Below are positions 1-5,731 of a DNA stretch of 15,976 bases, piece after piece. The first letter of the stretch is position 1. Every line of letters begins with the position of its first letter. The translations under genes were made by a program, and so were the position numbers. Location of the stretch: the NCBI GenBank assembly GCA_002503595.1, contig DASC01000215.1:6276-22251 (forward strand), given 5' to 3'. This stretch comes from Candidatus Methanogaster sp. UBA203. Its GTDB lineage: Archaea > Halobacteriota > Methanosarcinia > Methanosarcinales > Methanogasteraceae. The notes beneath the pieces were generated by a model. The model was given only the letters and a program-made list of their open reading frames with translations, was not told the origin of the DNA and searched no databases.

Positions 1-19
1 GTTTGTTGGACTTTCTACT

Positions 20-703
20 CTATTTCATCTCTACGCCAGATTTACCAATCACTGGAACTAAATTATACTTTTTCCCAGCCTTTACAACATTTATATCGAA
101 GATAAAAGTTGCCGTCTGATTTTCGGTGATTGTAAATGGCTTGACAATCCTTAGCATCTCACTCGGCACGGTAACGTTTACCATATTCCCATTTACAAGA
201 CCCTCTGTAGATTCAACGATCAACCGAACCTGTGTATATTTCCCTGTCTCAATTGATTCGTTAACGATAGTCGTCATGTTTCCATCCTGCAGTTTTGTCA
301 GATCAAATGTGCGATTCGATGGCTCAAGTATCACCCATTCGCCAGTTTCATTTGTCCCATTGCCAGCTTCACCAGCCTTATGTAGCCTCACCTCTGAAAC
401 TGTAACATTTAAGCTGTCGAAATCGTCTATCGCGCTCGGTTGGTCTGTAACTTGTACTACAAATGTCCCGGTCATCTCTTCTGGTGCTTTATCGCCATCC
501 TTAGGTGTGGTAATGGTAATTGCCGGTGTAGGTGTTGATGTTTCTGTTAACATTGGAGTTGGCGTAACCGTTGGCTCTGGTGTATAGGTGGTTGGCGGTG
601 TGGCGGGGGGTGCTGGTTCCTCCTTTTCAACACATCCTGTAAGTAATAGTACCATCGCAATTGCAGCTATGGCAATTAAACCTGTTAAAGCTCTTCTTTT
701 CAT
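20..703 (-). CDS. DUF4382 lipoprotein, cell-surface anchored
   Basis: This 227-residue protein has a basic N-terminus (KRR), a hydrophobic stretch at about residues 5-21 and a lipobox-like LTGC at 21-24, so it is probably exported and lipid-anchored at Cys24. Residues 25-75 form a Pro/Thr-rich linker (repeated TPTP/PTPT), a typical spacer for archaeal surface proteins. From about residue 78 (GTFVVQVTDQP) to the end it matches the DUF4382 beta-sandwich type, including the LNVTVSEVRLHKAG strand pattern. Eight N-x-S/T sequons lie in the domain, consistent with N-glycosylation on the outside of the cell. The function of DUF4382 is unknown. The start is supported by an AGGAGG Shine-Dalgarno sequence seven bases upstream. 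The gene faces away from hemB and is not part of an operon in this window. Confidence 0.85.
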   Translation of the reverse strand: MKRRALTGLIAIAAIAMVLLLTGCVEKEEPAPPATPPTTYTPEPTVTPTPMLTETSTPTPAITITTPKDGDKAPEEMTGTFVVQVTDQPSAIDDFDSLNVTVSEVRLHKAGEAGNGTNETGEWVILEPSNRTFDLTKLQDGNMTTIVNESIETGKYTQVRLIVESTEGLVNGNMVNVTVPSEMLRIVKPFTITENQTATFIFDINVVKAGKKYNLVPVIGKSGVEMK

Positions 704-710
704 CTTTTTA

Positions 711-716
711 CCTCCT
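711..716 (-). promoter_or_regulatory. Shine-Dalgarno of the DUF4382 gene
   Basis: A perfect AGGAGG on the minus strand lies seven bases before the ATG at 703. It fixes the start codon and shows that this transcript has a leader, unlike several other genes here that look leaderless. Confidence 0.8.
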
Positions 717-742
717 TTTTTGTTTTTCTTTTCTTAAGTCAC

Positions 743-770
743 CAAACCCCGCACTTAATTACAGGGTTTG
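743..770 (-). promoter_or_regulatory. Candidate promoter/operator of the DUF4382 gene
   Basis: On the minus strand a TAATTAAG element (about 753-760) lies about 27 bp before a position that would give a leader of roughly 27 nt containing the Shine-Dalgarno sequence. The element sits inside a perfect 7-bp inverted repeat, CAAACCC (743-749) and GGGTTTG (764-770). A protein bound to the repeat could block TBP access. The promoter role is inferred from spacing only. Confidence 0.35.
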
Positions 771-895
771 TACATCGCGTCTTCGCATTCGGTTTGGCTG
801 CACCCATGTCTTGATGTACCCCGTCAGCAGCAAACCCGCGCACCGATCGTGGCAGAGCTCTTCTCTTTCCATGCTGGCTAAATCGGAACTCATCT

Positions 896-966
896 GATAT
901 AAAAACTTCCCGGAGTTGCGATGTCAGCACCACACGGCACGACAGTCCCGCGCTCTCTACTGTCGT
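896..966 (+). promoter_or_regulatory. TATA-like box followed by a perfect 8-bp stem-loop
   Basis: GATATAAAAA at 896-905 would place a transcript start near 923-930. A perfect inverted repeat, ACGACAGT (939-946) and ACTGTCGT (959-966) with a 12-nt loop, follows at once. This could be a structured hemB leader of about 220 nt or a short non-coding transcript. No U-tract follows, so it is not an obvious terminator. Whether it is transcribed is unknown. Confidence 0.3.
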
Positions 967-1114
967 CTAATCTCGCCCCCGCACTGTACCCACATACACA
1001 GCAGCCGCCTTAACCGGCACAACGACCGGGCTGCCGGCAGAAAGCCACATCGCTGCTGCGGATTGTTTCGTGATCAGCGATAGCGATGGTGCGGGTCGGC
1101 ATCATCCCGATCAA

Positions 1115-1125
1115 AGAATTAATCA
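1115..1125 (+). promoter_or_regulatory. Weak candidate TATA element of hemB
   Basis: AGAATTAATCA is centred about 30 bp before the hemB ATG, which would give a leader of only a few bases. It is A/T-rich in a G/C-rich context but is not a close match to a strong archaeal TATA box. The stronger box at 896-905 is an alternative. Confidence 0.3.
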
Positions 1126-1150
1126 GTGATGCGATCGCAAGGGTAGTACC

Positions 1151-2137
1151 ATGTTCCCGAAGATCCGAATGCGCAGACTACGGCAGCCCGGGATACGAAA
1201 TCTCGTAGCCGGGACAAGACTTTCGCCAGATGACCTGATCTGCCCGATATTCGTGGATGAGACCATCGAAAAACCCGTAGAGATCGGGTCCATGCCAGGT
1301 CAATACCGTTTTCCACTGGATACGGTTGCGGATGAGGCAAAGGAGATCAAGGATCTCGGAATTCCGGCAATCATCCTCTTCGGGATACCTGAAGCGAAGG
1401 ATGAGGAAGCGACGAGCGCGTATGACGACGATGGCGTCATCCAGCAGGCGGTGCGGAGTATCAGGTCAGGAACAGACGGTCTGATCATCGTAACCGATGT
1501 CTGCCTGTGCGAGTACACCACACACGGGCACTGCGGCATCGTCGATTATGCCAGAAAAACCGTACTCAACGACCCGACGCTCCCGATCCTCGGGAATGTT
1601 GCGGTCAGCCATGCCCGCGCAGGCGCTGACATCGTTGCGCCGTCAGGCATGATGGATGGCATGGTACGCGCGATCAGGACTGCGCTTGACATCGACGGAT
1701 TCGCAGACACCCCGATCATGTCATACTCTGCCAAGTACTGCTCATGCTTCTACGGTCCGTTTCGGGAAGCTGCAGACTCGGGATACGCGTTCGGAGACCG
1801 CGGCGGGTATCAGATGGACCCTGCAAACTCGGATGAGGCACTCCGGGAGGCGGAACTGGACATCGCTGAGGGCGCGGATATCGTGATGGTGAAACCCGCG
1901 ATGCCGTATCTCGATGTTCTCTACCGGATCAAGACCGCATACCAGATGCCGACCGCTGCCTATCAGGTGAGCGGCGAGTATGCGATGATTGAGGCAGCCG
2001 CCGCGATGGGATGGCTCGACCGTGATCATGCGATCTACGAATCGTTGCTCTCGATCAAGCGCGCAGGCGCCGACATGATTCTCACGTACTTCGCAAAGGA
2101 CGCGGCACGGATGCTGCGCGAGGATTTTGGGGCGTAG
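1151..2137 (+). CDS. hemB: Porphobilinogen synthase (delta-aminolevulinic acid dehydratase)
   Basis: HemB condenses two 5-aminolevulinate molecules into porphobilinogen, the first pyrrole in the pathway to siroheme, heme, cobamides and coenzyme F430. The 328-residue length is normal for the family. Hallmarks are visible: the zinc-binding cysteine cluster DVCLCEYTTHGHCG (Cys118, Cys120, Cys128), the first Schiff-base lysine in SYSAKYCS (Lys195) and the second in MVKPAMPYLD (Lys248). The APSGMMDGMV segment and the C-terminal YFAKDAARML region are also typical. The gene is alone: no other tetrapyrrole gene (hemA, hemC, hemL) adjoins it, whereas many archaea cluster them. The ATG at 1151 gives a natural N-terminus (MFPKIRMRRLR). 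A B12-type radical SAM gene also lies in the window, but a pathway link is only suggestive. Confidence 0.96.
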   Translation: MFPKIRMRRLRQPGIRNLVAGTRLSPDDLICPIFVDETIEKPVEIGSMPGQYRFPLDTVADEAKEIKDLGIPAIILFGIPEAKDEEATSAYDDDGVIQQAVRSIRSGTDGLIIVTDVCLCEYTTHGHCGIVDYARKTVLNDPTLPILGNVAVSHARAGADIVAPSGMMDGMVRAIRTALDIDGFADTPIMSYSAKYCSCFYGPFREAADSGYAFGDRGGYQMDPANSDEALREAELDIAEGADIVMVKPAMPYLDVLYRIKTAYQMPTAAYQVSGEYAMIEAAAAMGWLDRDHAIYESLLSIKRAGADMILTYFAKDAARMLREDFGA

Positions 2138-2172
2138 CACCATAACGATCTAATTTATGGGCATGATGCGAG

Positions 2173-2206
2173 ATTAACGCTGGCGTTAATGCGATAGCAT
2201 TGGCGC
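2173..2206 (+). other. Two overlapping, mutually exclusive hairpins after hemB
   Basis: Hairpin A is a perfect inverted repeat, ATTAACGC (2173-2180) with GCGTTAAT (2183-2190) around a two-base centre, so about 7 bp with a CUGG loop in RNA. Hairpin B pairs 2183-2192 with 2197-2206 around a GATA loop: eight Watson-Crick pairs plus two G-U pairs. The two share 2183-2190 and cannot form together. There is no U-tract, so an ordinary terminator is not supported. It may be a processing or decay element at the hemB 3' end, or a structured element upstream of the next gene. Confidence 0.5.
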
Positions 2207-2238
2207 CCGCCACCATCCGCGCATCTGGCTATGACAAA

Positions 2239-2271
2239 ACTTATTAATATGTACCACTCAAATAGTACATA
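2239..2271 (+). promoter_or_regulatory. TATA box and inverted-repeat operator of the DUF4143 gene
   Basis: ACTTATTAATA (2239-2249) is a good archaeal TATA box. Its centre is about 27 bp before the ATG at 2273. A perfect inverted repeat, TATGTAC (2248-2254) and GTACATA (2265-2271) with a 10-bp spacer, fills the space between box and start codon, exactly where a repressor would block initiation. The half-site centres are 17 bp apart. The regulator is unknown. Confidence 0.5.
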
Positions 2272-2272
2272 C

Positions 2273-3562
2273 ATGGATAAGCTGGAAGAGATCATCGTAG
2301 AATTTCATAAAGAACCACTTCCCCGATTATTTAAAAGAGAGTTATCCGTTCCGGTGGACACCGACAAAGTGATAACAATAGTAGGTTTGAGGCGGGTGGG
2401 AAAAACGTACTGTCTCTTTCAAACGATCCGGGAACTGATGGATCAGGGACTTGAAAAAAAGCGGCTGTTCTACATAAACTTCGAAGATGAGAGAATAAGC
2501 GACATATCTGTAAACGATCTTGCCAGGATCATTGAACTATACTACAAGATAAATCCGGACGCAGAGACACTTTATCTTTTCCTTGACGAGATACAACTGA
2601 TCGATGGCTGGGAGCCTTTTGTCAGGCGGCTGACCGAAAAGAAGGAGGTCAGGATCTTTCTGACCGGCTCTTCATCAAAACTGCTCTCAAAAGAGATTGC
2701 CACGAGCCTCCGGGGGCGGACATTATCCTATAACCTGTTCACGCTCTCATTCAGGGAATTTTTGCATGCAAAGGATTTCACGCCCGGTTCCCCGCTTATC
2801 GAATCGGAAAGGGGCGACCTGAGGCGATACCTTGATGAGTACCTGCAATCAGGCGGGTTTCCTGAACTGCTCCGGTATGACCGAATGGTCAGGTTGCGAA
2901 CACTACAGGAATATGTGGACCTGATCATCTACCGGGATCTGGTGGAAAGGTACGGCATAGAAAAAATATCTGCCTTAAAATTCATGATAAAGTCCTTGAT
3001 ACGAAACTTTGCACGGGAGTTATCTGTCCGGAAATTGCATAATTACCTGCAGTCGGCAGGCGTGTCGCTGAGCAAGACAAAGGTCTACGAATATTTCTCA
3101 TATCTGGAAGATATAAATTTCATTTTCCTTCTCAAAAAGTACGGAAAAGGTGTGAGGGAGGTTGAAGGGAGCATACCAAAGATATACCTGATCGACCTTG
3201 GATTTGTAACGCTGCACGGACTGGGAGATATGGGAAGGCGAATAGAAAATGTGGTTGCAATAGAGTTATTGAGACAAAAGAACTACTGGACCCCCCTCCT
3301 CGAAGTGTTCTACTGGAAAGATACGTACGGACGCGAGGTGGATTTTGTTCTCGCCGAAGGCTCAGAGGTCACGCAGTTGATACAGGTATGCTACGATGTT
3401 GCTGACCCATACACAAAGGATCGGGAACTAAAGTCACTCCTCAAGGCGTCAAAGGAGCTGGATTGCAGTAACCTCTCTGTGATCACATGGGATTATGAGG
3501 GTGAGGAGGAGTTTAAGGGCTGCAAGGTTGGTTTTGTTCCGCTCTGGAAGTGGCTGCTTTAA
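2273..3562 (+). CDS. AAA-type ATPase with C-terminal DUF4143 domain
   Basis: This is a DUF4143-class ATPase. It has a Walker A motif GLRRVGKT (about residues 38-45 from the ATG at 2273), a Walker B LYLFLDEIQ (Asp/Glu at about 105-106), a sensor-like LTGSSSKLLS, and the family signature SLRGRTLSYNLFTLSFREFL. The C-terminal half (EVFYWKDTYGREVDFVLAEG) resembles the degenerate nuclease-like part of DUF4143, with a D-x-F after the E-V pair. The open frame reaches back to an ATG at 2231, but a TATA box and operator occupy 2239-2271, so a leaderless start at 2273 (MDKLEEIIVEF) is preferred. The precise role is unknown. These proteins are scattered, often laterally mobile and frequently present in many copies in archaea. 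Homologues are sometimes linked to defence or toxin loci, but nothing in this context shows a substrate. Confidence 0.85.
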   Translation: MDKLEEIIVEFHKEPLPRLFKRELSVPVDTDKVITIVGLRRVGKTYCLFQTIRELMDQGLEKKRLFYINFEDERISDISVNDLARIIELYYKINPDAETLYLFLDEIQLIDGWEPFVRRLTEKKEVRIFLTGSSSKLLSKEIATSLRGRTLSYNLFTLSFREFLHAKDFTPGSPLIESERGDLRRYLDEYLQSGGFPELLRYDRMVRLRTLQEYVDLIIYRDLVERYGIEKISALKFMIKSLIRNFARELSVRKLHNYLQSAGVSLSKTKVYEYFSYLEDINFIFLLKKYGKGVREVEGSIPKIYLIDLGFVTLHGLGDMGRRIENVVAIELLRQKNYWTPLLEVFYWKDTYGREVDFVLAEGSEVTQLIQVCYDVADPYTKDRELKSLLKASKELDCSNLSVITWDYEGEEEFKGCKVGFVPLWKWLL

Positions 3563-3660
3563 GGATGTTTAGCCCAATCAAGTTATTTTGTGACAGTCCA
3601 TGAGGCGTGCAAGATTGTTAGGGGGGAGACTATCTGAACCGTGGATGCAGAGTTGCCAGA

Positions 3661-3679
3661 AGGGGGATTACCGCCCCCT
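3661..3679 (-). terminator. GC-rich stem-loop just past the leuA stop
   Basis: AGGGGG (3661-3666) and CCCCCT (3674-3679) form a perfect 6-bp stem with a 7-nt loop, starting about ten bases after the leuA stop on the minus strand. Position and stability suit a 3'-end element. The minus-strand sequence beyond it has no U-run, so a true intrinsic terminator is doubtful. Confidence 0.35.
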
Positions 3680-3688
3680 CATGACACA

Positions 3689-5182
3689 TCACACCTTCCC
3701 ACGCACCATGATCAGCCGGTTGATCGCATTCACAAGCGCTTCGACCGATGCCAGCACGATATCTTCTCTCGCTGCGCCAGCGCTCACTATCCTGCCTTTC
3801 TCATCCTCCACCGCAACCGTCACCTCTGCAAGCGCGTCGGAGCCGCCTGATATCGCTTCGAGTTTGAAATCGCGCAGGCGCACTTTTGTCCCTTCGCCAA
3901 GCAGGTTCTGCACGGCGTTCAACGCGGCATCCACAGGACCGACTCCGATGTTTGCCACGACCTTCATATCTCCGCCAACAATCGCCTTCACAGACGCAGT
4001 TGGCGTGATAATATTCCCGGTCATCACCGAAACCTCCATGAGATCGATGAACTGCTCTTTTCCGGAGACCTCCCCGAGAACGGACTCGGTGATGGCGTAG
4101 AGGTCTGCATCGGTGACCGGTTTGCCCTTGTCTCCAAGTTCTTTGATCCGCCTGAGTATCTCTGCCAGTTGCTCCTCGTTTGTTACGAATCCTGCCGACT
4201 CGATCGCCAGTTTCACAGCATGTTTTCCGGCATGTTTCCCGAGAACGATCCTGCGCTTCTGCCCGACCATCTCTGGCGTCATCACCCCGGGCTCGAATGT
4301 GTCGGTGCACACGAGCACGCCGTGTGTGTGGATGCCTGATTCGTGCGCAAACGCATTCTCGCCAACCACCGGCATCAGCTGCGAAACCCGAACGCCGGTG
4401 TACTGCTCAACCATGCGCGAGGTCTCGAAGAGGTATTCGGTCTTGATATTCGTCCTTGCGCCCTGAATCGTGTGCAGGATCATCACGGTCTCTGCAAGAT
4501 CAGCGTTTCCCGCGCGCTCTCCAAGCCCGTTGATCGTCACCTGAACTTGCGTGGCGCCCGCTTCGACTGCCGCGATGCTGTTTGCAACGGCAAGCCCGTA
4601 GTCGTTGTGGCAGTGCACATCGAGCGGCAGCGACACCGACCTCTTGATCTCTTTGATCAGCCGGTACATCGCAGACGGCACCATAACGCCCACGGTGTCA
4701 GGGACATTGATGACATCGCAGCCCGCCTCCTCGACGCGTTTGCAGATCTCGATTAAGTAGTCAACATCGGTCCGTGTTGCGTCCATCGCTGAGAACATGC
4801 ATGCCCTGCCGTGATCCTTGATGTACTGAACCGCATCGACCGCAAGATCCACGACCTCTTCTCTCGACTTGCCGATGGTGTGTATCCGCTGGACGTCGGA
4901 GGTGGATACGAATGTATGCACCATGCCGACATCACAGTCGAGACACGCATCAATGTCTGCCTTTATCACCCTTGATAGCCCGCATATCTGTGCCTCCAGT
5001 CCGGCTTTCACGATCTCTGAGACTGCCTTCTTCTCGCCTGCCGATGCGATCGGGAAGCCTGCCTCCATGATATCGATGCCGAGTTTGTCCAGTTGCCTAG
5101 CGATTCCGAGTTTCTCTTCGAGAGAAAGCGATACGCCAGGCGTCTGCTCACCGTCACGCAGCGTGGTATCGAAGATGCGCAC
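3689..5182 (-). CDS. leuA: 2-isopropylmalate synthase (archaeal LeuA/CimA/AksA family)
   Basis: This Claisen-type acyltransferase most likely joins acetyl-CoA to 2-oxoisovalerate, the first committed step of leucine synthesis. The 497-residue protein begins RIFDTTLRDGEQTPGVS (catalytic Arg9, metal ligand Asp10). It carries the metal-binding VHCHNDYG (His190, His192) and NGLGERAGN (Asn226), then the ESGIHTHG and LGKHAGKHA segments. From about residue 385 to the end lies a LeuA dimer/allosteric domain (VGPVDAALNAVQNLL, then GSDALAEVTVAVEDEKGRIVSAGAA). The presence of that domain and EAGFP near residue 40 favour LeuA over homocitrate synthase; citramalate synthase cannot be excluded from sequence alone. 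The start is a GTG at 5180-5182. The frame has no upstream ATG before a TGA stop. The usual Glu in the FSxEDA segment is replaced by Met (SAMDATR). Confidence 0.85.
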   Translation of the reverse strand: MRIFDTTLRDGEQTPGVSLSLEEKLGIARQLDKLGIDIMEAGFPIASAGEKKAVSEIVKAGLEAQICGLSRVIKADIDACLDCDVGMVHTFVSTSDVQRIHTIGKSREEVVDLAVDAVQYIKDHGRACMFSAMDATRTDVDYLIEICKRVEEAGCDVINVPDTVGVMVPSAMYRLIKEIKRSVSLPLDVHCHNDYGLAVANSIAAVEAGATQVQVTINGLGERAGNADLAETVMILHTIQGARTNIKTEYLFETSRMVEQYTGVRVSQLMPVVGENAFAHESGIHTHGVLVCTDTFEPGVMTPEMVGQKRRIVLGKHAGKHAVKLAIESAGFVTNEEQLAEILRRIKELGDKGKPVTDADLYAITESVLGEVSGKEQFIDLMEVSVMTGNIITPTASVKAIVGGDMKVVANIGVGPVDAALNAVQNLLGEGTKVRLRDFKLEAISGGSDALAEVTVAVEDEKGRIVSAGAAREDIVLASVEALVNAINRLIMVRGKV

Positions 5183-5241
5183 GCGTACGCCACGGAGTTT
5201 TTCAGTGCGGTAAAAAACGATCCCTCATATTGGTTTCTGTC

Positions 5242-5249
5242 ATTTAAAT
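5242..5249 (-). promoter_or_regulatory. Candidate TATA box of leuA
   Basis: The palindromic ATTTAAAT lies about 63 bp before the GTG start and would give a leader of roughly 35-40 nt. It is the best A/T-rich element in the leuA upstream region. The assignment rests on composition and spacing only. Confidence 0.4.
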
Positions 5250-5278
5250 CCTCCAGATGTTGGGAGGTGATGATTTGT

Positions 5279-5318
5279 CCGGTCAGGATATAAAATCTTT
5301 GGTGTGGCGCATGACCGG
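5279..5318 (+). promoter_or_regulatory. TATA-like box framed by an inverted repeat
   Basis: CCGGTCA (5279-5285) and TGACCGG (5312-5318) are perfect 7-bp inverted repeats. Between them, at 5288-5296, lies ATATAAAAT, a strong archaeal TATA-like sequence on the plus strand. The second half-site would fall near the transcript start. This layout suits a repressor-controlled promoter, possibly for the defence operon 420 bp downstream, but no transcript is visible from sequence. Confidence 0.4.
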
Positions 5319-5363
5319 TCCATCAGGGGCGCATTCACTTTCACCCCGCTCTTGGATTACTGA

Positions 5364-5460
5364 TTTATATAGGCGTGGCTGAGTGCATATCAAGGACTTG
5401 CACAGCCCTACACGATTCTGGGCAGACCTGCAGATTCCTTCCCCTCTTTTTATTTTTTTG
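5364..5460 (+). ncRNA. Possible short transcription unit (TATA box to T-tract)
   Basis: TTTATATA at 5364-5371 would start a transcript near 5391-5396. A T-rich run (5445-5459, seven consecutive T at the end) could stop it, as archaeal terminators are often simple oligo-T. The product would be about 65 nt. It contains no tRNA fold, no box C/D pair and no family I recognise, so this is a weak proposal. Confidence 0.2.
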
Positions 5461-5604
5461 GGTCTCTTTAGCCATCGCGTGGTTTCAGGATCGCAGAGGC
5501 GTTCTCATAACTCTTTCATCTGTTGCGGTTGGCGTCATGCGGGATGACGTTTCAGGTCTCTGGCACAACGTTTTGTGTGGGCACGAATCCATTAAACAGC
5601 AGTT

Positions 5605-5631
5605 TCTATGAGGTGACACGAGTTTCATAGA
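5605..5631. repeat. 7-bp inverted repeat upstream of hsdM
   Basis: TCTATGA (5605-5611) and TCATAGA (5625-5631) are perfect inverted repeats with a 13-bp spacer, each preceded by the same AGTT. The half-site spacing of about two helical turns (20 bp) would suit a dimeric DNA-binding protein. It lies about 100 bp before hsdM. Confidence 0.35.
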
Positions 5632-5707
5632 CGCCAGATAAGTTGCAGCTCATGTTTATGTTATCTGCCCTACAAAAGAATATCAGTCGCCTATGGTGGG
5701 CTACAGA

Positions 5708-5719
5708 ATAGGATCCTAT
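5708..5719. promoter_or_regulatory. 12-bp perfect palindrome before hsdM
   Basis: ATAGGATCCTAT is fully self-complementary and ends 12 bp before the hsdM ATG. It could be an operator for the RM operon. A chance palindrome of this length in 550 bp is uncommon but possible. Confidence 0.3.
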
Positions 5720-5731
5720 GCGAGTTGACGT

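Larger units (their letters stand above)
704..1150. other. Non-coding interval between the DUF4382 gene and hemB
   Basis: This 447-bp divergent intergenic region has no convincing gene. Its short open frames lack ribosome sites and recognisable motifs. It holds a T-rich tract complementary to the DUF4382 leader (716-735), the inverted repeat at 743-770, a clear TATA-like GATATAAAAA at 896-905, a hairpin at 939-966, and a weak TATA-like GAATTAATC just upstream of hemB. I see no RNA gene of a known family. Confidence 0.6.
5183..5731. other. Non-coding interval between leuA and the defence operon
   Basis: This 549-bp divergent region has no supportable protein gene. It is unusually rich in small symmetrical elements: a TATA-like box inside an inverted repeat (5279-5318), a second TATA-like box (5364-5371) followed by a T-rich stretch (5445-5459), a 6-bp stem-loop (CGTCAT/ATGACG, 5533-5549), a 7-bp inverted repeat (TCTATGA/TCATAGA, 5605-5631) and a 12-bp perfect palindrome just before hsdM (5708-5719). 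Promoters for the 8.8-kb plus-strand operon should lie here. Confidence 0.6.

Noticed and set aside
126..587. 153-codon plus-strand frame opposite the DUF4382 gene
   Set aside because: It is the antisense shadow of a protein with a clear signal peptide, lipobox and domain. The opposite frame is low-complexity Val/Ser/Ile.
739..933. 64-codon minus-strand frame upstream of the DUF4382 gene
   Set aside because: No recognisable motif or ribosome site, and it would overlap the promoter and inverted repeat of the DUF4382 gene.
2231..2272. Upstream ATG as the start of the DUF4143 ATPase
   Set aside because: These 14 codons coincide with a TATA box and a perfect inverted repeat, so they are more likely promoter than protein.
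3801..4310. Long alternative frames within leuA on both strands
   Set aside because: They lie entirely inside a gene with intact catalytic motifs and are typical G/C-rich shadow frames, dominated by Arg and Ala.
5375..5611. 78-codon plus-strand frame with a hydrophobic segment
   Set aside because: It starts with GTG and has no ribosome site. The TATA box would start transcription inside it, and its hydrophobic part comes from the T-rich tract. No family resemblance.
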